Source: Stereocaulon alpinum (Eukaryota; Ascomycota; Lecanoromycetes; Lecanorales; Stereocaulaceae). From it: 64,000 nucleotides of DNA. Where the stretch lies: NCBI GenBank assembly GCA_018257865.1, contig JAEUBA010000115.1, forward strand, positions 1-64,000, in the 5' to 3' direction. The notes below the pieces were generated by a model. It searched no databases. It saw only the letters and a list, made by a program, of their open reading frames with translations, and was not told where the DNA came from. Positions 34,201-47,220 of the stretch are shown piece after piece (within the stretch, counting starts at the first letter, position 1; each line of letters begins with the position of its first letter). Position numbers and translations under genes: made by a program.

Positions 34201-35149
34201 CTCTAGGGCGAACTTAAAGGAAGGCTAGCTAAAGCTAAGCTAAGTAGCGAAGTCTATATTATTAAGAAGCTTAGAGCTAATATACTTATAGGGAATAATA
34301 TTATTATCCCTTATAAGATTCTACTAGACCCCGCTAATTACCGTATAACTATCAGCGAATATAAGAATATAATAGTAAGGATAGATATAGTAGCTAGAGG
34401 TATACTACTAATCTAGTATATAGTTCGCTCTAAGTTAATTATAATAGTCCTACTAAGGTCTACGGCTACTATCCCTATAGTCTACTATAATACCCTTCCT
34501 TAGGACCGTAACTTCCTCTTTAAGCCTAAATACTCTTAAGATCTAAGGTTTAAGGGAGGAGTCTATACTTATATAGTTAACGTATTAGTATCTTTTATCT
34601 AAGTATATAACGCTACGGAGTAACCGGTATAAATTAATTAATATATAAAGCTAGGTAACTTTATTAAGTATACTTAGGATAGGTATTACCTTACTAGCCT
34701 AAATAAGACCCCTCTTACAGCTAGCGGATAGTTAAATAGGAAACCTTTATAATCTTAGGAATCTAATATTACTAAGGTAGTAGCGGTAGCGTTAGTCTAT
34801 ATAGCCGCTACTATTATAGAACTTATACTAAATACCGCCTTAATTAAAGAGGTAGCCTCTACTAAATTATCTTTAGCTATTCTAGTCGCGATTAACCTAG
34901 CCCTAGAATATATTACGTCGAACGGTATTACTATATATAGAAATTAGTAGGATACTACTAGAATTACTATAGTAGTAGAAAATTTCCCTAATATCTAGAC
35001 GGATTACGGCTAGACTATTAATATCCTAAAAGAGGAATAGATACCTATCCCTCTAAAGGAAGGAACTAATCCTAAGCCCTTTAGGGTCTACCCTTTAGGT
35101 AAAAAGGATAGGGAAGTTATTAATAAGACTTTTAATAAGCTTTATAAAT

Positions 35150-35640
35150 ATAGGAAAATATAATAGGTAAGCTAGCCTACTAAGTTTAGCTACCCTATCT
35201 TTATTATATAGCGAGATACTCTAAATAGCTAGAAAGGAAGAGTCGTTATTAATATATATAGCCTAAATAAGATTACTAACTCTAATAACTATCTAATATA
35301 ATTAGTATAGTAGTAGGGTATAAGTATATTTCGACGGTTAATATAATAGGATACTTTTACTAGTTTAATATATAGTAGTCTAATTGATATAAATTAATAG
35401 TAGTCTTATATAGAGGTTAGGAGTAGTATAACGTCGCCCTTATAGGCTATAAGGGCTCGCTACTATATATCTAACGCTAGACTAATCGTATACTCCGCCC
35501 TTTCTATAAGTTTATATATATATATATTAATAATATAGTTATTTTCTTACGTACGTTAAATAATTATTTAGAATACCTTCGGGAAATCTTCTACCTTTAT
35601 AAGGTATAATAAATTATACTTAGCCTAAATAAGTCCTTCC
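35150..35640 (+). pseudogene. pol: RIP'd Gypsy reverse transcriptase of element 2
   Basis: Plus-strand frames give Y-K-L-I-V-V, then a G-Y-K-G-S segment, a T-N-R-I-L-R-P-F segment and the catalytic box as I-N-N-I-V-I-F (Asp-Asp changed to Asn-Asn), followed by L-R-T-L-N-N-Y-L-E-Y-L-R-E-I-F. The order and spacing match the Gypsy RT palm and the following thumb. It is close in sequence to the RT of element 1, so the two belong to one clade. Confidence 0.8.
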
Positions 35641-36929
35641 TAAGATATCCTTCGGTAAGTCTGTTAGGATAACGAATAGATAGCCTTAGTATATTAATAT
35701 TAGAGGAAAAGATTAAGGCTATCTAAGCCTTATATTTCCCCTAAACTTTATAAGACCTTAAAATTTACTTAGGTATAATAAGCTAGCTAAGATCTTCTAT
35801 TAGAAATTATACCTAGCTTATAAAGCTACTATAAGAACGTAAAATACTAATAACGAAAGTATTACTAATTAATAGGGAAGGCGAGAAGTCTAAAGGTACT
35901 ACTAAGAAGTAGTAATTTAGTCGGGCTTAGTTTACTAAGTTAATAAAGGAGGAGCTTTAAGTATATAAAAACCTCTAGAAGGCTTTCTAATTACTAGTCT
36001 TTCTAGTATACTTTAACCCCGCGTAACCTCTATTTATAGACTTAGATATATTAAAAAGCTAGGGATTCGTAGTAATAATATATTATATTAAGGGAAATCT
36101 AATATATAAGAAGCTAGTTACTTATACTTTAGTTAAGCTAATATTATTTCTAAGTAAGCTACTAAACGAAGCGGAAAAGAATTACTAGCTAACTAAACTA
36201 GAAGTAGTAGGTATTATCTAAGTAGTAAGAAAGATTAGGTATATAATTAAGTTAAGTAAGTACCTACCTATAGTAATATATATAGATTATTTAGCTATAA
36301 TACTAATCTTAAGATAAACTACCCTTACTACCTCTAATACTAATAAGCTAAACCTTTACCTTATTAGAGCTTTATAATATCTCTCTAGTTTTAATATCGC
36401 TATCCGCTATAAGTCTAAGAAATCGAATATAGTCCCTAATACCCTCTTTCGCCTCTAAGGATATAAATAGGTCTAAGGGGGTTATTCTAGAATTCTTAAC
36501 GTACTATACAGCTAGCCTACTAACTTACTTAATACTAGCTTAGATCTCCCCCCGTTACCTAAGATAGTCTATTATATTACTCTTATTAAGATATTAGATA
36601 ATTTTAAGGACCGCCTAAAGAAGGTATATTAAAAAGATAAATACTAGTAGAAAGTCCTAGACGTAATTAAGGTATATAATACCTTAAACCTAAGGTCGTC
36701 TAAGGATACCTCTTATAAGATAGCCTTTAAGGAAATACCTATACTACGCCCTTTAGTTCCTCCGCTCGGAGAAGAAACCCTAGGTATATAGTTTAGGAGT
36801 AGAGACAGCCTAATCTACTATATATATAGAGATAGGAGGGAACGTTTATATATCCTAGTAGCTATAGAGGGCGAAGTCTTTTATATAGTATATAACCTCG
36901 CTAACTATAGTAGTTTCTACTGTATATAT

Positions 36930-37560
36930 AATCAGCTATCTAATTCGGTATATATTAGGCAGATAGTTAAATAACTCTAATAGTATATTACTTACTATCC
37001 TAATTATTAAGTCTTTTAGATAGTATGGTATTCGCTATATAGTTCGCTAAACCCTATTATTATACTATCTATACTATTTTATACTATTACTATAGACTTT
37101 ATCGTCGACTTACTAAAAGTAGACGGTTTTAACGTATTATTAACTATAATATATAAGTTTACTAGAAAAGTTATACTAGAACTTAGGAAAGATACCTAGG
37201 GATCTAAAGAATAGGCGAATATTATAGTAACTATACTTTATAAGCGTAACTAGGGAATTCTAAGATTATTTCTAAGCGATAGGGATTCTAAATTTATATT
37301 ATTATTCTAAAGGGCTATCTTTTAGAAGCTAGGTATTAAGATATTAATATTAATAGTATACTACCCCTAGATAGACGGATAATCTAAAAGGACTAACTAA
37401 ACGGTTAAAATTATATTACGGTACTACCTTTCTAAGCTAGATACTAACTAAGTAGAGAGCCTACTATATATTAGTATAATAATAAATAACTCTATTAACT
37501 TTATAACTAGTTTCGCTCTAAACGAATTACTATACGGTTTTAAGGTAAATAATAATCTTA
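36930..37560 (+). pseudogene. pol: RIP'd integrase of element 2
   Basis: A zinc-binding HHCC-like stretch with His and Cys turned to Tyr precedes I-D-F-I-V-D-L, the start of the integrase catalytic core, near 37090-37110. This is followed by a T-I-I-Y-K-F-T segment. The core continues to about 37.5 kb. RIP stops interrupt it. Confidence 0.7.
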
Positions 37561-37959
37561 GTCTTCTAGAAGACCTTCCGCTAGAAGACTATAATTACCT
37601 TTAATAAATCTATAGGGATACTATAGATAAAGCTATAGCCTTTACGAATACTATATCTAAGAGGCGTTATAATAAGAAGTATACTACTCTATATCTTAAG
37701 GAGGGAAGCTACGCTTACCTTAAGCTATACTACGGGTATAAGGTTCTTAGTCTTATAAATAGAAAGTTAAGCTAGTAGAGGGCTAGGCCTTTTAAAGTCT
37801 TATAGAAGGTAGGTAACTTAGTATATTAGCTAAACCTACCCCCGATAATATATATCTACCTAGTTATTTCGGTAGCTCAGCTGGAGCCTTACCTATAGAA
37901 TAACCCCTATAGTAGGCCTTACCTAAATAATCCTAAGCCTATTAAAACGGAAGATCCTA

Positions 37960-38120
37960 GCTACCCTATATTTAAGATTAAGAGTTTAGTAGATAGAAAG
38001 ATCGTAAGAAACGCGCTGCAGTACCTTATAAAATAGAAGGGCTAGGATTATAGCTGGAACGCTTACTACCCTTTATATAAGTTAGCCCTTAAGGCGTAAA
38101 GTATAGTTAACGACTATAAC
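37960..38120 (+). pseudogene. Chromodomain relic of element 2
   Basis: The plus-strand frame contains V-D-R-K-I-V-R, then a Y-L-I-K-stop-K-G segment with aromatic residues and a W-N-A-Y-Y-P motif. This fits the chromodomain found at the C-terminus of integrase in chromoviruses, where it is thought to steer insertion toward marked heterochromatin. The stop is at a Trp position, as RIP predicts. Confidence 0.65.
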
Positions 38121-38559
38121 GCTAATAACCCTTTTAAAGAGATAGTTAGACGTTATTATTAGAGAGGGCTAGGGAATAAGCCTTAAGAGCTAGACCTACG
38201 AAGTACTATACCTATTTAGGCCTAACCTCCTACCCGCTATAGGCGTCTAAGGAAATACCCGCTTCTAATAGCCTAAATTCCGTTCAGCTATATTAGAAGT
38301 AGTCTACTAATAGTACTCTACTAGTATACCGCTAAGCTAGGCGTTAAACGTAGTATAATTACGTATTTATATATTTATATAGTTATATCAGCTTACTTTC
38401 CTCTAACCGGACGTATTTATATTACGCCCTAAATATTACTTTCTATAGAGTTTACTAGCCTTTTACCTTATATCCTTTACTACTAAGTTTTTATTATATC
38501 CTTTCTACCTTAGTACTACCTTTCTAATATTTATCCTACTACTCTTACGTCGTCCTCCA

Positions 38560-39970
38560 GCACTACTTACTCGTCGTTATTAATTTTTAACGAGGTTATT
38601 AGTATATTACGAAAGTCCGCACGGTTCTTATAGAAAGAAGGTGATAGTAACGGTAAGAAGGATAACGTATACCCTAAACTATATAATAAGCTAGTATATA
38701 AGCTAGTTAATAGGGACGAAGATACGTACCCTCTAAAATACGTTAAGCTATCGTTGATATAGGTTTTTTAAATAGTATATTACCCGTTTATCTTATAAGA
38801 AGTAAGGTACTAGAGATAGCTAATTATCTTCCCTAGTAAGGATCCTTTAAGGGTAATATAGAGTAATAAAGGCCTAGCACCTAAGGTCTAGTCTAATATA
38901 CGTTAAGTTTAGGTCTACTTAGTAGTATTCGGGAAGTACTAGCTATATAGCGAAGAGGGAGCTAGGTATTTTAATATTAACTAAAGTAACTTTATCAATA
39001 GCGTAGGTATAAATACTACGTATAATATTTAAGAGGGGGCTACGTATATTATATAGGAGCTAAGCAGTGCTACTATTATTATTAATATTCCCCCTCTTAA
39101 TAAGGCTAGCACTAAGCCTAAGCTACCTAAGATTAATACGGGAAAGAAATCTAAGATATAAGTCTATCCTAAGGGACTTACTAAAGAGCTAAAGGTAGCT
39201 AAGTAGGAATAGCCTAAGATAACTAGGCCGAATAGGGAAGCTAAACGTCCTAGGATAACTAAGACTAAGGCAGCTTAGCTAAAGACTAATACTGTTTAAG
39301 AGGAGATAACTAGGCTGAAGGAAGCTAAACGTCCTAAGACTACTAAGACTACGGCAGCTAAACTAAAGGCGGGTAATAAGAAAAGGTAGAAAGTTAATAA
39401 TACTAAACCTAAAACCCTTAGTAAGAAAGCTAGGCTTAAAACCCCTACTAATAAGCCTAAGCTTACGTAAAATCTAGTTAACTTAACTAGTAGGGGGAGG
39501 CGCTTCGCCTTAGACGAAGAGATTAAGATAATTATAACTATAGCTAAGTACTATACCTATAATAACCTTAAGTAAGTATAGGGGAAGGTAGTCCTACTTA
39601 TTATAGCCTTATAAAATATATAGATTTTATTTCGAGCCTATAACGAACGTATAATTAAGTAGTCGGTAGTAAATTATTTATAGGCTAAGTAGGCGCTAGA
39701 GGATATTATTAAGTTCTAGACCTATATAGCTAAACTCTCTAATAATAGGGAGTTTAATTATACCCTACTTATAAAAGCTAACGTTATATTTAATAAGATT
39801 ACTAAGGCTTTCCTATCTATAGACCGTATTACACGCGACGATTTTAAGGAATAGCGTAGTACGGTACCTAAGGGACTTAAGAAGCTTAGTAAGGAGGATA
39901 ATAAGGTAGTCGACAGCTATAGTAATATTATAGAGGAATAAATATAATATTAGCCGGCGCTTCGGTTTTC
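38560..39970 (+). pseudogene. Extra 3' ORF relic of element 2, lysine-rich
   Basis: Downstream of the chromodomain, a plus-strand frame with few RIP stops encodes: an N-terminal part with Y-P-L-K-Y-V-K-L-S; a long Lys/Arg/Pro/Thr-rich middle (39150-39480) with repeated K-R-P-[KR]-[IT]-T-K-T motifs; and a C-terminal part of about 150 residues with charged and aliphatic residues in a helical-looking pattern. The reverse complement recurs in element 1 (2400-3790). I recognise no family. It might be an accessory protein of this Gypsy clade. Confidence 0.6.
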
Positions 39971-40037
39971 TAAGTAGCGGTTAATAGCTATAGCTTAACA
40001 GCGTAGGCGCTATATTTCTTTTCTACGCGGGGGACTC

Positions 40038-40215
40038 TAATATAGTCTTGCGGCTAGGTATAGTTAAGGCGGTATATACGCTAAGGCACCGCCTACCTTA
40101 GCGGAACTTTATAGTTAGGCCCTTCGGGCACTTAGAAGACATTATTAGTCTATACTACTATATATTAATAGAAGTCCTTTAACACGTACCGTGCTACTAC
40201 CTACCTACTATATTA
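40038..40215 (+). repeat. Element 2 LTR, right copy
   Basis: 178-bp partner of 31035-31212, followed directly by the CTTAG target duplication. The pseudoknot arms are kept except for one RIP change in the first arm. Confidence 0.92.
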
Positions 40216-42212
40216 CTTAGCGATACCTTATAGACCCCCTTATAAAAAGCTATCGTCTTAGTCTTTTATAGAGTAGTAGCCTTTTTCCTTTTAATCTAGT
40301 AGAGGGCCTCCTTAGTATATACGTTTCTACTATAGCGATAGGCCTTAAGTACTACCTATAACGCCTTAATAACTTTTATATATACCCTATTTTAGTATAG
40401 TTTAGCTCCTACGTACGGCTTCTTATATAGGATAGTATTCTTTATTACCTCCTATAGCGCAGCTATAAGCTTATTAATATATAGATTAATTACTTCTTCT
40501 AAGTCTAATAGATATCTACTTATAACTTTATTTAAAATCCTTATATACTTCTAAATCTCTTTACTAGTCGCCTTTATCTCTATCCTTTTTTAGGCTCTCT
40601 TCTAGTATACTTAGTACTTACTTTAAGTCTATTCTAGCTCCGTTATAATTAGTATATAATCTAACCTTATATTAAAGTCGTCCCTTACCTTATACTTTAC
40701 TACTATATTATACACGCCTTTAGTTAGGAATATAAGGTTAATAATACTCTCTAAACTCCTATTCTACTATATAATTAACTTCTCTAGTAGCCTAAGATTT
40801 ATACCCTTTTCTTCTACTATTTCTAGTAACTCATCCGCTATTACGTAATATAAAACTCGTTCTAGATTATTTTAGTAGGGGTATTATAGGTTGAAATCCC
40901 CTATTATAATATACTCGCCTTCGTTTTCTAAGGCCTCTCTTAGCTTTAGGATAGTTATAGGGCTATCTACTAATATATAGCTTATTAGTAAAGGGTTATA
41001 GATATTATATACTTATACCCTCTCTACTAGTAGCTCTTTAGTATTCTTATTCTTAGTATTAGTATTATTTTAGGCCCTCTTAGTTTAGATCTATAATAAG
41101 TATAAGTTACCCTCTTAGTACTCTACCCCCTAATCGTTAGGATCTATCCTCTTATTTATATAGAAATATATCCTAGCCTCTAAGTCTCCCCTATAGGCTA
41201 AGTAGAATCTACTTATACTTATATTATATAAGGTTCTATTTATTAAATTACGTACTAGCTCTTAGATCGCTAATATATCTATATCTTTTATATCTTTATT
41301 TTTAAAAAGTAGTACTATTACTATATCCTTCTTCCTCTATATATTATACTATAGTATTTTTAGATAGGGTATATTCCTTATTAAATAAGGGCTACCTAAA
41401 TATTCTCTTATATTTAGGTATTCTTAATAGTTATTACTACTCTTAAAGTCTATTTAAGGGTATTCGTTAGATTAATCCTTTCTATAGATAGGGGCTATTA
41501 CCCTTATTCTACTTTAAAGAGGGTTATTAGTTATCCTCTTTTTACTATTTCCTTAGTTCCTTTCTAAGGCTTATTTATTATATCCTCTAAGGCCTTCCTC
41601 TTCTCTTTAGAGATTACCTTATACTACCCTTTTAAGTTAGCCCTTTTTAGTATCGCTAGTATTAGCCCTACTAAGTATTACTTTAAAGTCTATTTAAAGT
41701 ATTTTAGCTTATATTTAATTCTCTACCTAACTTTAATATTCTCCTTCTACTAAATTAAGTAAGTCTTACTCTATACTAAGTACTCTCCTTTATATACTAT
41801 ATACTTAGGCTTACTACTAGCTTTCTCTATATAATTATTAATTATATAATTTTAGGCGTATATACTATAGTAAGTAGGGTATTTATATACCTTAATAATA
41901 TATCTATATCTATAGTAGTTAAAGTACTACTTAGGGGCGGCCTCTCTTTTTTAGTAATTATAAAAGAGAAGGCAATTCTCTACTACTATTTTCTCTATAA
42001 TAAGTTAGTTCGCTACTTCTAAACTTAAGACCTTAATTATTATTATAGAGAACTTCTTCTCCCTCTTAAGTATATCTAGCTTTAATATAAATATAAGCTA
42101 TTTAGCCTTTATTATCTCTAATTCTAAGTAGAGCTTTCTATTATCTTTCTTTAAAGTTTTAAAAACCCCTTATTAATCCTTTATATCTATTATCTTTTCT
42201 ACTCTCTATACT
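40216..42212 (-). mobile_element. LINE (Tad/I-like) fragment: gag-like ORF1 and endonuclease
   Basis: Minus-strand reading gives, from high to low coordinates, a gag-like region with tandem zinc knuckles (near 41750-41950; Cys and His appear as Tyr, for example Y-F-N-Y-x4-Y-x4-Y), then an apurinic-type endonuclease with G-D-F-N near 40890-40905 in the context I-I-I-G-D-F-N-L. Downstream coding continues at 31034 after removal of element 2. The reverse transcriptase domain was not found. The 5' end is cut by the Gypsy element starting at 42213. Confidence 0.75.
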
Positions 42213-42367
42213 TATAATACTTAGTAACTATTAGGGTCTATTTGGTATTAGTAGTAATCTAATACTTAGTATAGCTATAACGTAACCGGGATATACCGTT
42301 AACGTAGTGTATACGTAGGAAGACGTTATACTACCCTGCTTCTACTTAATAAGTATAAGGAGCGTAG
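42213..42367 (+). repeat. Element 3 LTR, left copy (at least 155 bp)
   Basis: Matches 56253-56407 over 155 bp, starting TATAATAC (TG to TA by RIP) and running to GGAGCGTAG. Its true right end may lie slightly beyond 42367. Confidence 0.8.
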
Positions 42368-43534
42368 ACCCTAAAGAAGTAGGATTATTAGTAATTAGTT
42401 CTACTAATAAACGGATACCTACTATTACTACTTTATATCTTTAAATAAACTTTAGTATACTATTACGCTACGCTACTAGGGTATAAAAGGTACATATTAT
42501 AATTCTAATTACTCTAACCTTTAAGGTTAAAGGCCTAGAGTAGAATAGGATAGTAATAACTTAAAGTTCTACCTAAAGAGGTATATAAGAGTCTACGGTT
42601 AGACTATAGGGGGAATTATTAGAGTTAACCCCTACTTCTATAGACTTATAATAGTAAAGGATCTAATAGCTAGAATTCTAAGTAAGAGATCTCTAAGCGG
42701 CTATAGTAGAGTAGATAATTAAGGAAGTCCTAAGACTACCTAATATTAGGCTGAGCGTAGCCTAAATAAGTTAGTAAGGTAGGAGCTTTAGGTTAATATC
42801 TTCGTTTAATAGCTTAAGCGAGATATTACTACTACTAAAAATAATTCGTCTAGAGAAGATACGTCCGTACTATAGAATATTAGAAGGAGAGTATATCTAA
42901 TAGTTTATTAATATAGAAATTAAGTTTCTACTAAGCTATAACTATTTTACTATTAATTAAAATAAGATCCTTTACTATATATAATCCCTTAAAGGTAATA
43001 TAATAGTATAGTAGCGGAATAGATTTAGGCTAGAAGAGGTAGATAGCTATACCTTTAACTACTTTAAGACCTTTCTACTAGACTTAGTAGTTAATCTAAT
43101 AAACTAACGGCTCCTTATATATAAGCGCTAGAATAGCGTAAAATAGTAAAAGGAGTAAAAGGTCTCTATTTTTAAGGTATACTTAAAAAAGCTTAAAACC
43201 TACTTAGAGGTCCTACTAAAAGTCTTTAGGGTAACTATCTTTCTTAGTAAGCTATAACCTAATATTAAGGATAAAATCCTAAGTACTAGTAATATACTAA
43301 AGATATAGGAAGAGATTCTAACTTTAGTAATTATATAGAAAAGAACTCTTAAAAGATCTTATTAGGGATCTAGAAAGTCTAATAATAATAAAAGTAGACC
43401 TTTAGAGGAATAGGTATTAAAGTATTAAAGCGGTAGAGGCGGGAAGCTATTATTAAAGCGCTTAAAGAAGGATAGGGATTATTAATAGCCTAAGCCTTTA
43501 ACCTATACGCCTACTAAACCCGAATAAAAGAGTA

Positions 43535-43585
43535 ATACTTATTTTATATATAGTAAAAAGGGATATTAGAAGAAGGACTACCTAT
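43535..43585 (+). pseudogene. gag: Gag zinc knuckle of element 3 with Cys and His turned to Tyr
   Basis: Reads Y-F-I-Y-S-K-K-G-Y-stop-K-K-D-Y, with the spacing of a C-x2-C-x4-H-x4-C knuckle. Each Cys or His position is a TAC or TAT codon, one RIP step from TGC, TGT or CAT. It marks the C-terminal end of gag. Confidence 0.75.
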
Positions 43586-44399
43586 AAAGAGATAATCCTA
43601 ACTTTATACTAGTTAATATAGTATAGTTAAAAAACTCTAAAGCCTTATTAGCGGAGAACTAGCGGGGTAAGAAGGAGAAAGACTAATAGAGGCCCTTAAC
43701 CCCCTATATCTAGAGGGCTAGGTAATAGCTTCTAAAGGATTATACCCCTTTAAGAGGCTAATCAATCCTAAAGTATAAATCAGCCTAGTCGCTTAGCGGT
43801 TTATAGTATAATATAATTTACTACTAAAACACGCTATCTTACTAACGCTAGTATAGCTAAATAGATAAGGTACTTATTATTATAGGGCGTATTAGTTAAG
43901 CTATAAAGCTACTAATAGTTAGGGCTAAGAAAAGGAGTATAGCTCCTTATTCTATACTATCGACTAAGAGAGTTCTAATCTAATTATTAGAATACCTACG
44001 CTCTATAAGTTAGGTATTATAGTCGATACGCTAGCGCGTTAATAGCGGTATTAGATTAATACTAAGTAGCTATAGATTAACGAACCGACCGAATTTACGT
44101 AAGTATTATAATAGGAATAGTAAGTATTCGCTATAGTATATATTAGCGCTATAATAGTAGAGCCACCCTAAGCTAATAAGTCTAGTATAGTAGCCCTTCC
44201 TCCTTAATTATAGGAGTTTAAAGAAGTATTCTTAAATAAGAAGGCTGGAATCCTACTTAAGTAGAAATAGAGGGACTACGCTATTAAATTAAATAAGGGA
44301 GAGCTACTATATAAGCCTCTCTATAATTTATTAAGAGTTAAGCTTATAGAGCTGCGGCGCTACCTTAATAATATATTAGTAAAAGAATAGATTCGCTAT

Positions 44400-44800
44400 T
44401 CTATTTTACTAGTAGGAGTACCTATCCTTTTTATACTAAAGAAGGATAGGGGGCTGCGCCTCTATATAGACTATAGGGGGTTAAATACGGTAACTATAAA
44501 GAATAGGTATCTATTACCTCTTATTACTAAAACATTAGACCGCTTATACAGTACTAAGCGATTTATAAAGTTAGACCTAAAGGATATATATTACTATATC
44601 CGGATTAAACGTAGTAATAAATAGAAGATAGCGTTCTATACCCGCTATAGTTACTTTAAGTATCTTATTATACTATTTAGGTTAGCTAATACCCCTACTA
44701 CCTTTTAAGTATATATTAATCGAGCCTTAGCCGGGCTAGTAGATATAATATATATAGTATATTTAGATAATATCCTAATCTTCTTAGGAGATCTAGCGGA
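44400..44800 (+). pseudogene. pol: RIP'd Gypsy reverse transcriptase of element 3
   Basis: Plus-strand frame: L-Y-I-D-Y-R-G-L-N, then I-K-N-R-Y-L-L-P-L-I, then F-I-K-L-D-L-K-D, then F-R-L-A-N-T-P-T-T-F, and Y-L-D-N-I-L-I-F as the catalytic box near 44758-44780 (second Asp changed to Asn). Order and spacing are those of a Gypsy RT. Confidence 0.85.
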
Positions 44801-46079
44801 TTACTAGCGGTATATAAGAAAAGTACTATAGTAACTCTAATAGTATTAATTATACGCTAACTTAAAGAAGTACGTATTTAATACTACTTAGATAGAGTTT
44901 CTAAGGTTTATAATTTCGACTACTAGCGTAGTAATAGATCTACGTAGAGTTACTACTATTAAGGAGTAGCTAAAACCTAAAACCTACTATAAAGTTTAAG
45001 TCTTTTTAGGATTTACTAACTTCTACCGCCGCTTTATCTACTACTATTTAGCTATCGCTATACCCCTAACTAGCCTTTTAAAAGGTAGTAAGGAGGGTAA
45101 AAAGATAGGGCTATTTAAGTAGTCTAATAATACTACATATACGTTTTAGGAATTATATTAAAAGTTTATAAAAGTACTACTACTATAGTATTTTAATCTA
45201 TTATAAAAGATTTAGGTAGAGATAGATATATCAGCTTTCGTAATTACTAGTATTTTATCCTAACCTAATAATATAGGTAACTAGCGGTCTATAGCGTTCT
45301 AGTTATATAAGATAATTCTAGTAGAATAGAATTATAAGATATATAACTAGGAGCTACTAGTAATAGTAGATATATTTAAATAGTAGCGCTACTATCTAGA
45401 AAGAAGCTTATACCCTATTAAAGTACTTACCGACTATAATAACTTACGTAGATTTATAAAGCTAAAAGAGCTAACCCTACGGTAAACTTAGTAGGCCCTT
45501 AAGCTCGCCGTATATAACTTTAAAATTACTTATTAAGTAGGTAAAACTAATCCTACTAACCCGCTATTAAGATAACCTAATTATAAGGGTACTTTACTAT
45601 TTAATACTACTCTACTACTAATATTATAAAATAAATTATCTTTATAGTCTAAAGAATTATCTCAGCTATATAAGCGGACCGAATATAGTATATTAGAGGT
45701 AGCCTTTCTTATTACTAGGATTTAGGTAGTAATACCTAGGAAAACTATAAGAGAACTTATAGAGGGGCCGTATAAGGAGCCCTAAAGTTTATTGAAATAA
45801 GTAGTTCGGGAGCTGTAAAGCTTAGATAAATAGGTAATAAGGTTTAGAAAGGATAAGAATACTAAAATAAACCGCTACTATACTAAATATACTAATTAGT
45901 CTTTTAATAATAAGGACCTCCTACGGTATAAAGGGTAATTATATATCCCTAATAATAGTACCCTAAGATAGGAGCTGATTAGTAAGTGCTATAATAATCC
46001 CTTAGCAGGCTATTTTAGCGCCGTAAAAACACTAGAACTATTACGGCGGAAGTATTATTAGTCTAATATAGCAGAGTAG

Positions 46080-46700
46080 ACGCGTAGCTATATATATACC
46101 TATAATATATACTAGAGAATAAAGGTTCTTAGGTATTATCCCTATAGGGAACTATAGTTACTACTATTACCTAAAGTACTATAGTAGGAGCTATTAATAG
46201 ATTTTATAATAGGCTTACCGCTTAGTAAGTAGGCCGGCGTCGTATATAATTCTATTCTTATAGTAGTAGATAGGTTTACGAAGATAGTACGCTATCTTAC
46301 TATAACGAAAATAATTATAGTAGAAGAACTTAGAGAGCTCTTTTTTACTAAAGTAGTATACTAATTTAGTATACCTATAGGCGTTATTAGTAATAGAGGT
46401 ATAGTATTTACTAGTACCTTTTAGTTAACTCTATACTATTATACTAAGATTAAGCGCTATATAAGTACTACGTTCTATCCGTAAACGGATAGCTAGACTA
46501 AAAAGTAGAACTAAATATTAGAATACTTCCTACGAATATTTACTAACGTAGAGTAAACTAATTAGGTAAAGCTATTACTAATTACTAAGTTTACCTATAT
46601 AAATAGCTACTATAGTACTATTAGTTACTCGCTATTCTATACTATATATAGTTATAACCCCGAACTATATTAGGAAGCCGGGGACGGCTCCCTAAAGGGG
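46080..46700 (+). pseudogene. pol: RIP'd integrase of element 3
   Basis: Plus-strand frame with D-F-I-I-G-L-P-L-S at about 46200, V-V-D-R-F-T-K, then I-S-N-R-G-I-V-F-T-S (the second catalytic Asp region) and P-Q-T-D-S-Q-T (near the catalytic Glu). This is the Gypsy integrase core. Stops fall at Trp and Gln positions. Confidence 0.85.
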
Positions 46701-47079
46701 GAGGTACTAGTAGTAAAGGAACGAGTAGAATAACTATAAAACTATTAAAAGTAGATAGAAGAATATTAGCGCTACGTTATTAAGGTATAAGCGAAGTACT
46801 ATAATAAAAATTATAAGTTAAAAGAATATAAAGTAGGCGAATTAATAATACTTTTAACTAAAAACCTTAAATAAAGGCGTCTTAGTAAGAAGTTATCTTA
46901 TTAGTTCGTTAGCCTATTTAGGATTAAGGATAAGGTTAGGGTATAAGTATACCGCTTAATACTACCTATAAGTTATTAAATCTATAATACCTTTTATATA
47001 TTATTACTTAAGCCTTACTAACTACGCAAGGGCGTAGAGTTAACGGACTTTATATAGCCCCCTAAACTTATTAATAATA

Positions 47080-47220
47080 AGGAATAGTAGGAGATAGAGG
47101 AGATTATTAATAAGGTAAGGAATAAGGAAGGTATCTAGTATAAGGTTAAGTAGACTAGATAGGGTAATATCTATAATAAATAGGTATTAGAAGTAGAACT
47201 TAATACTATACTAGTATTAT
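47080..47220 (+). pseudogene. Chromodomain relic of element 3
   Basis: After integrase the frame reads E-E-I-I-N-K-V-R-N-K-E-G-I, then Y-K-V-K, a T-R segment and G-N-I-Y-N-K, with stops at three Trp-like positions. This is the chromodomain pattern with its aromatic positions converted by RIP. Confidence 0.65.

Larger units (their letters stand above)
31035..40215 (+). mobile_element. Complete Ty3/Gypsy chromovirus, RIP-inactivated (element 2)
   Basis: Two 178-bp direct LTRs (31035-31212 and 40038-40215) enclose the element, flanked by a perfect CTTAG duplication (31030-31034 and 40216-40220). LTR ends read TAATATAG and CTATATTA, the RIP'd form of a TG...CA pair with an 8-bp inverted terminus. 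Pol reads on the plus strand: RT box Y-I-N-N-I-V-I-F at about 35525-35545, integrase core near 37090-37500 and a chromodomain near 37960-38110. An additional ORF lies between the chromodomain and the 3' LTR. All frames carry RIP stops. It split a LINE. Confidence 0.92.
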
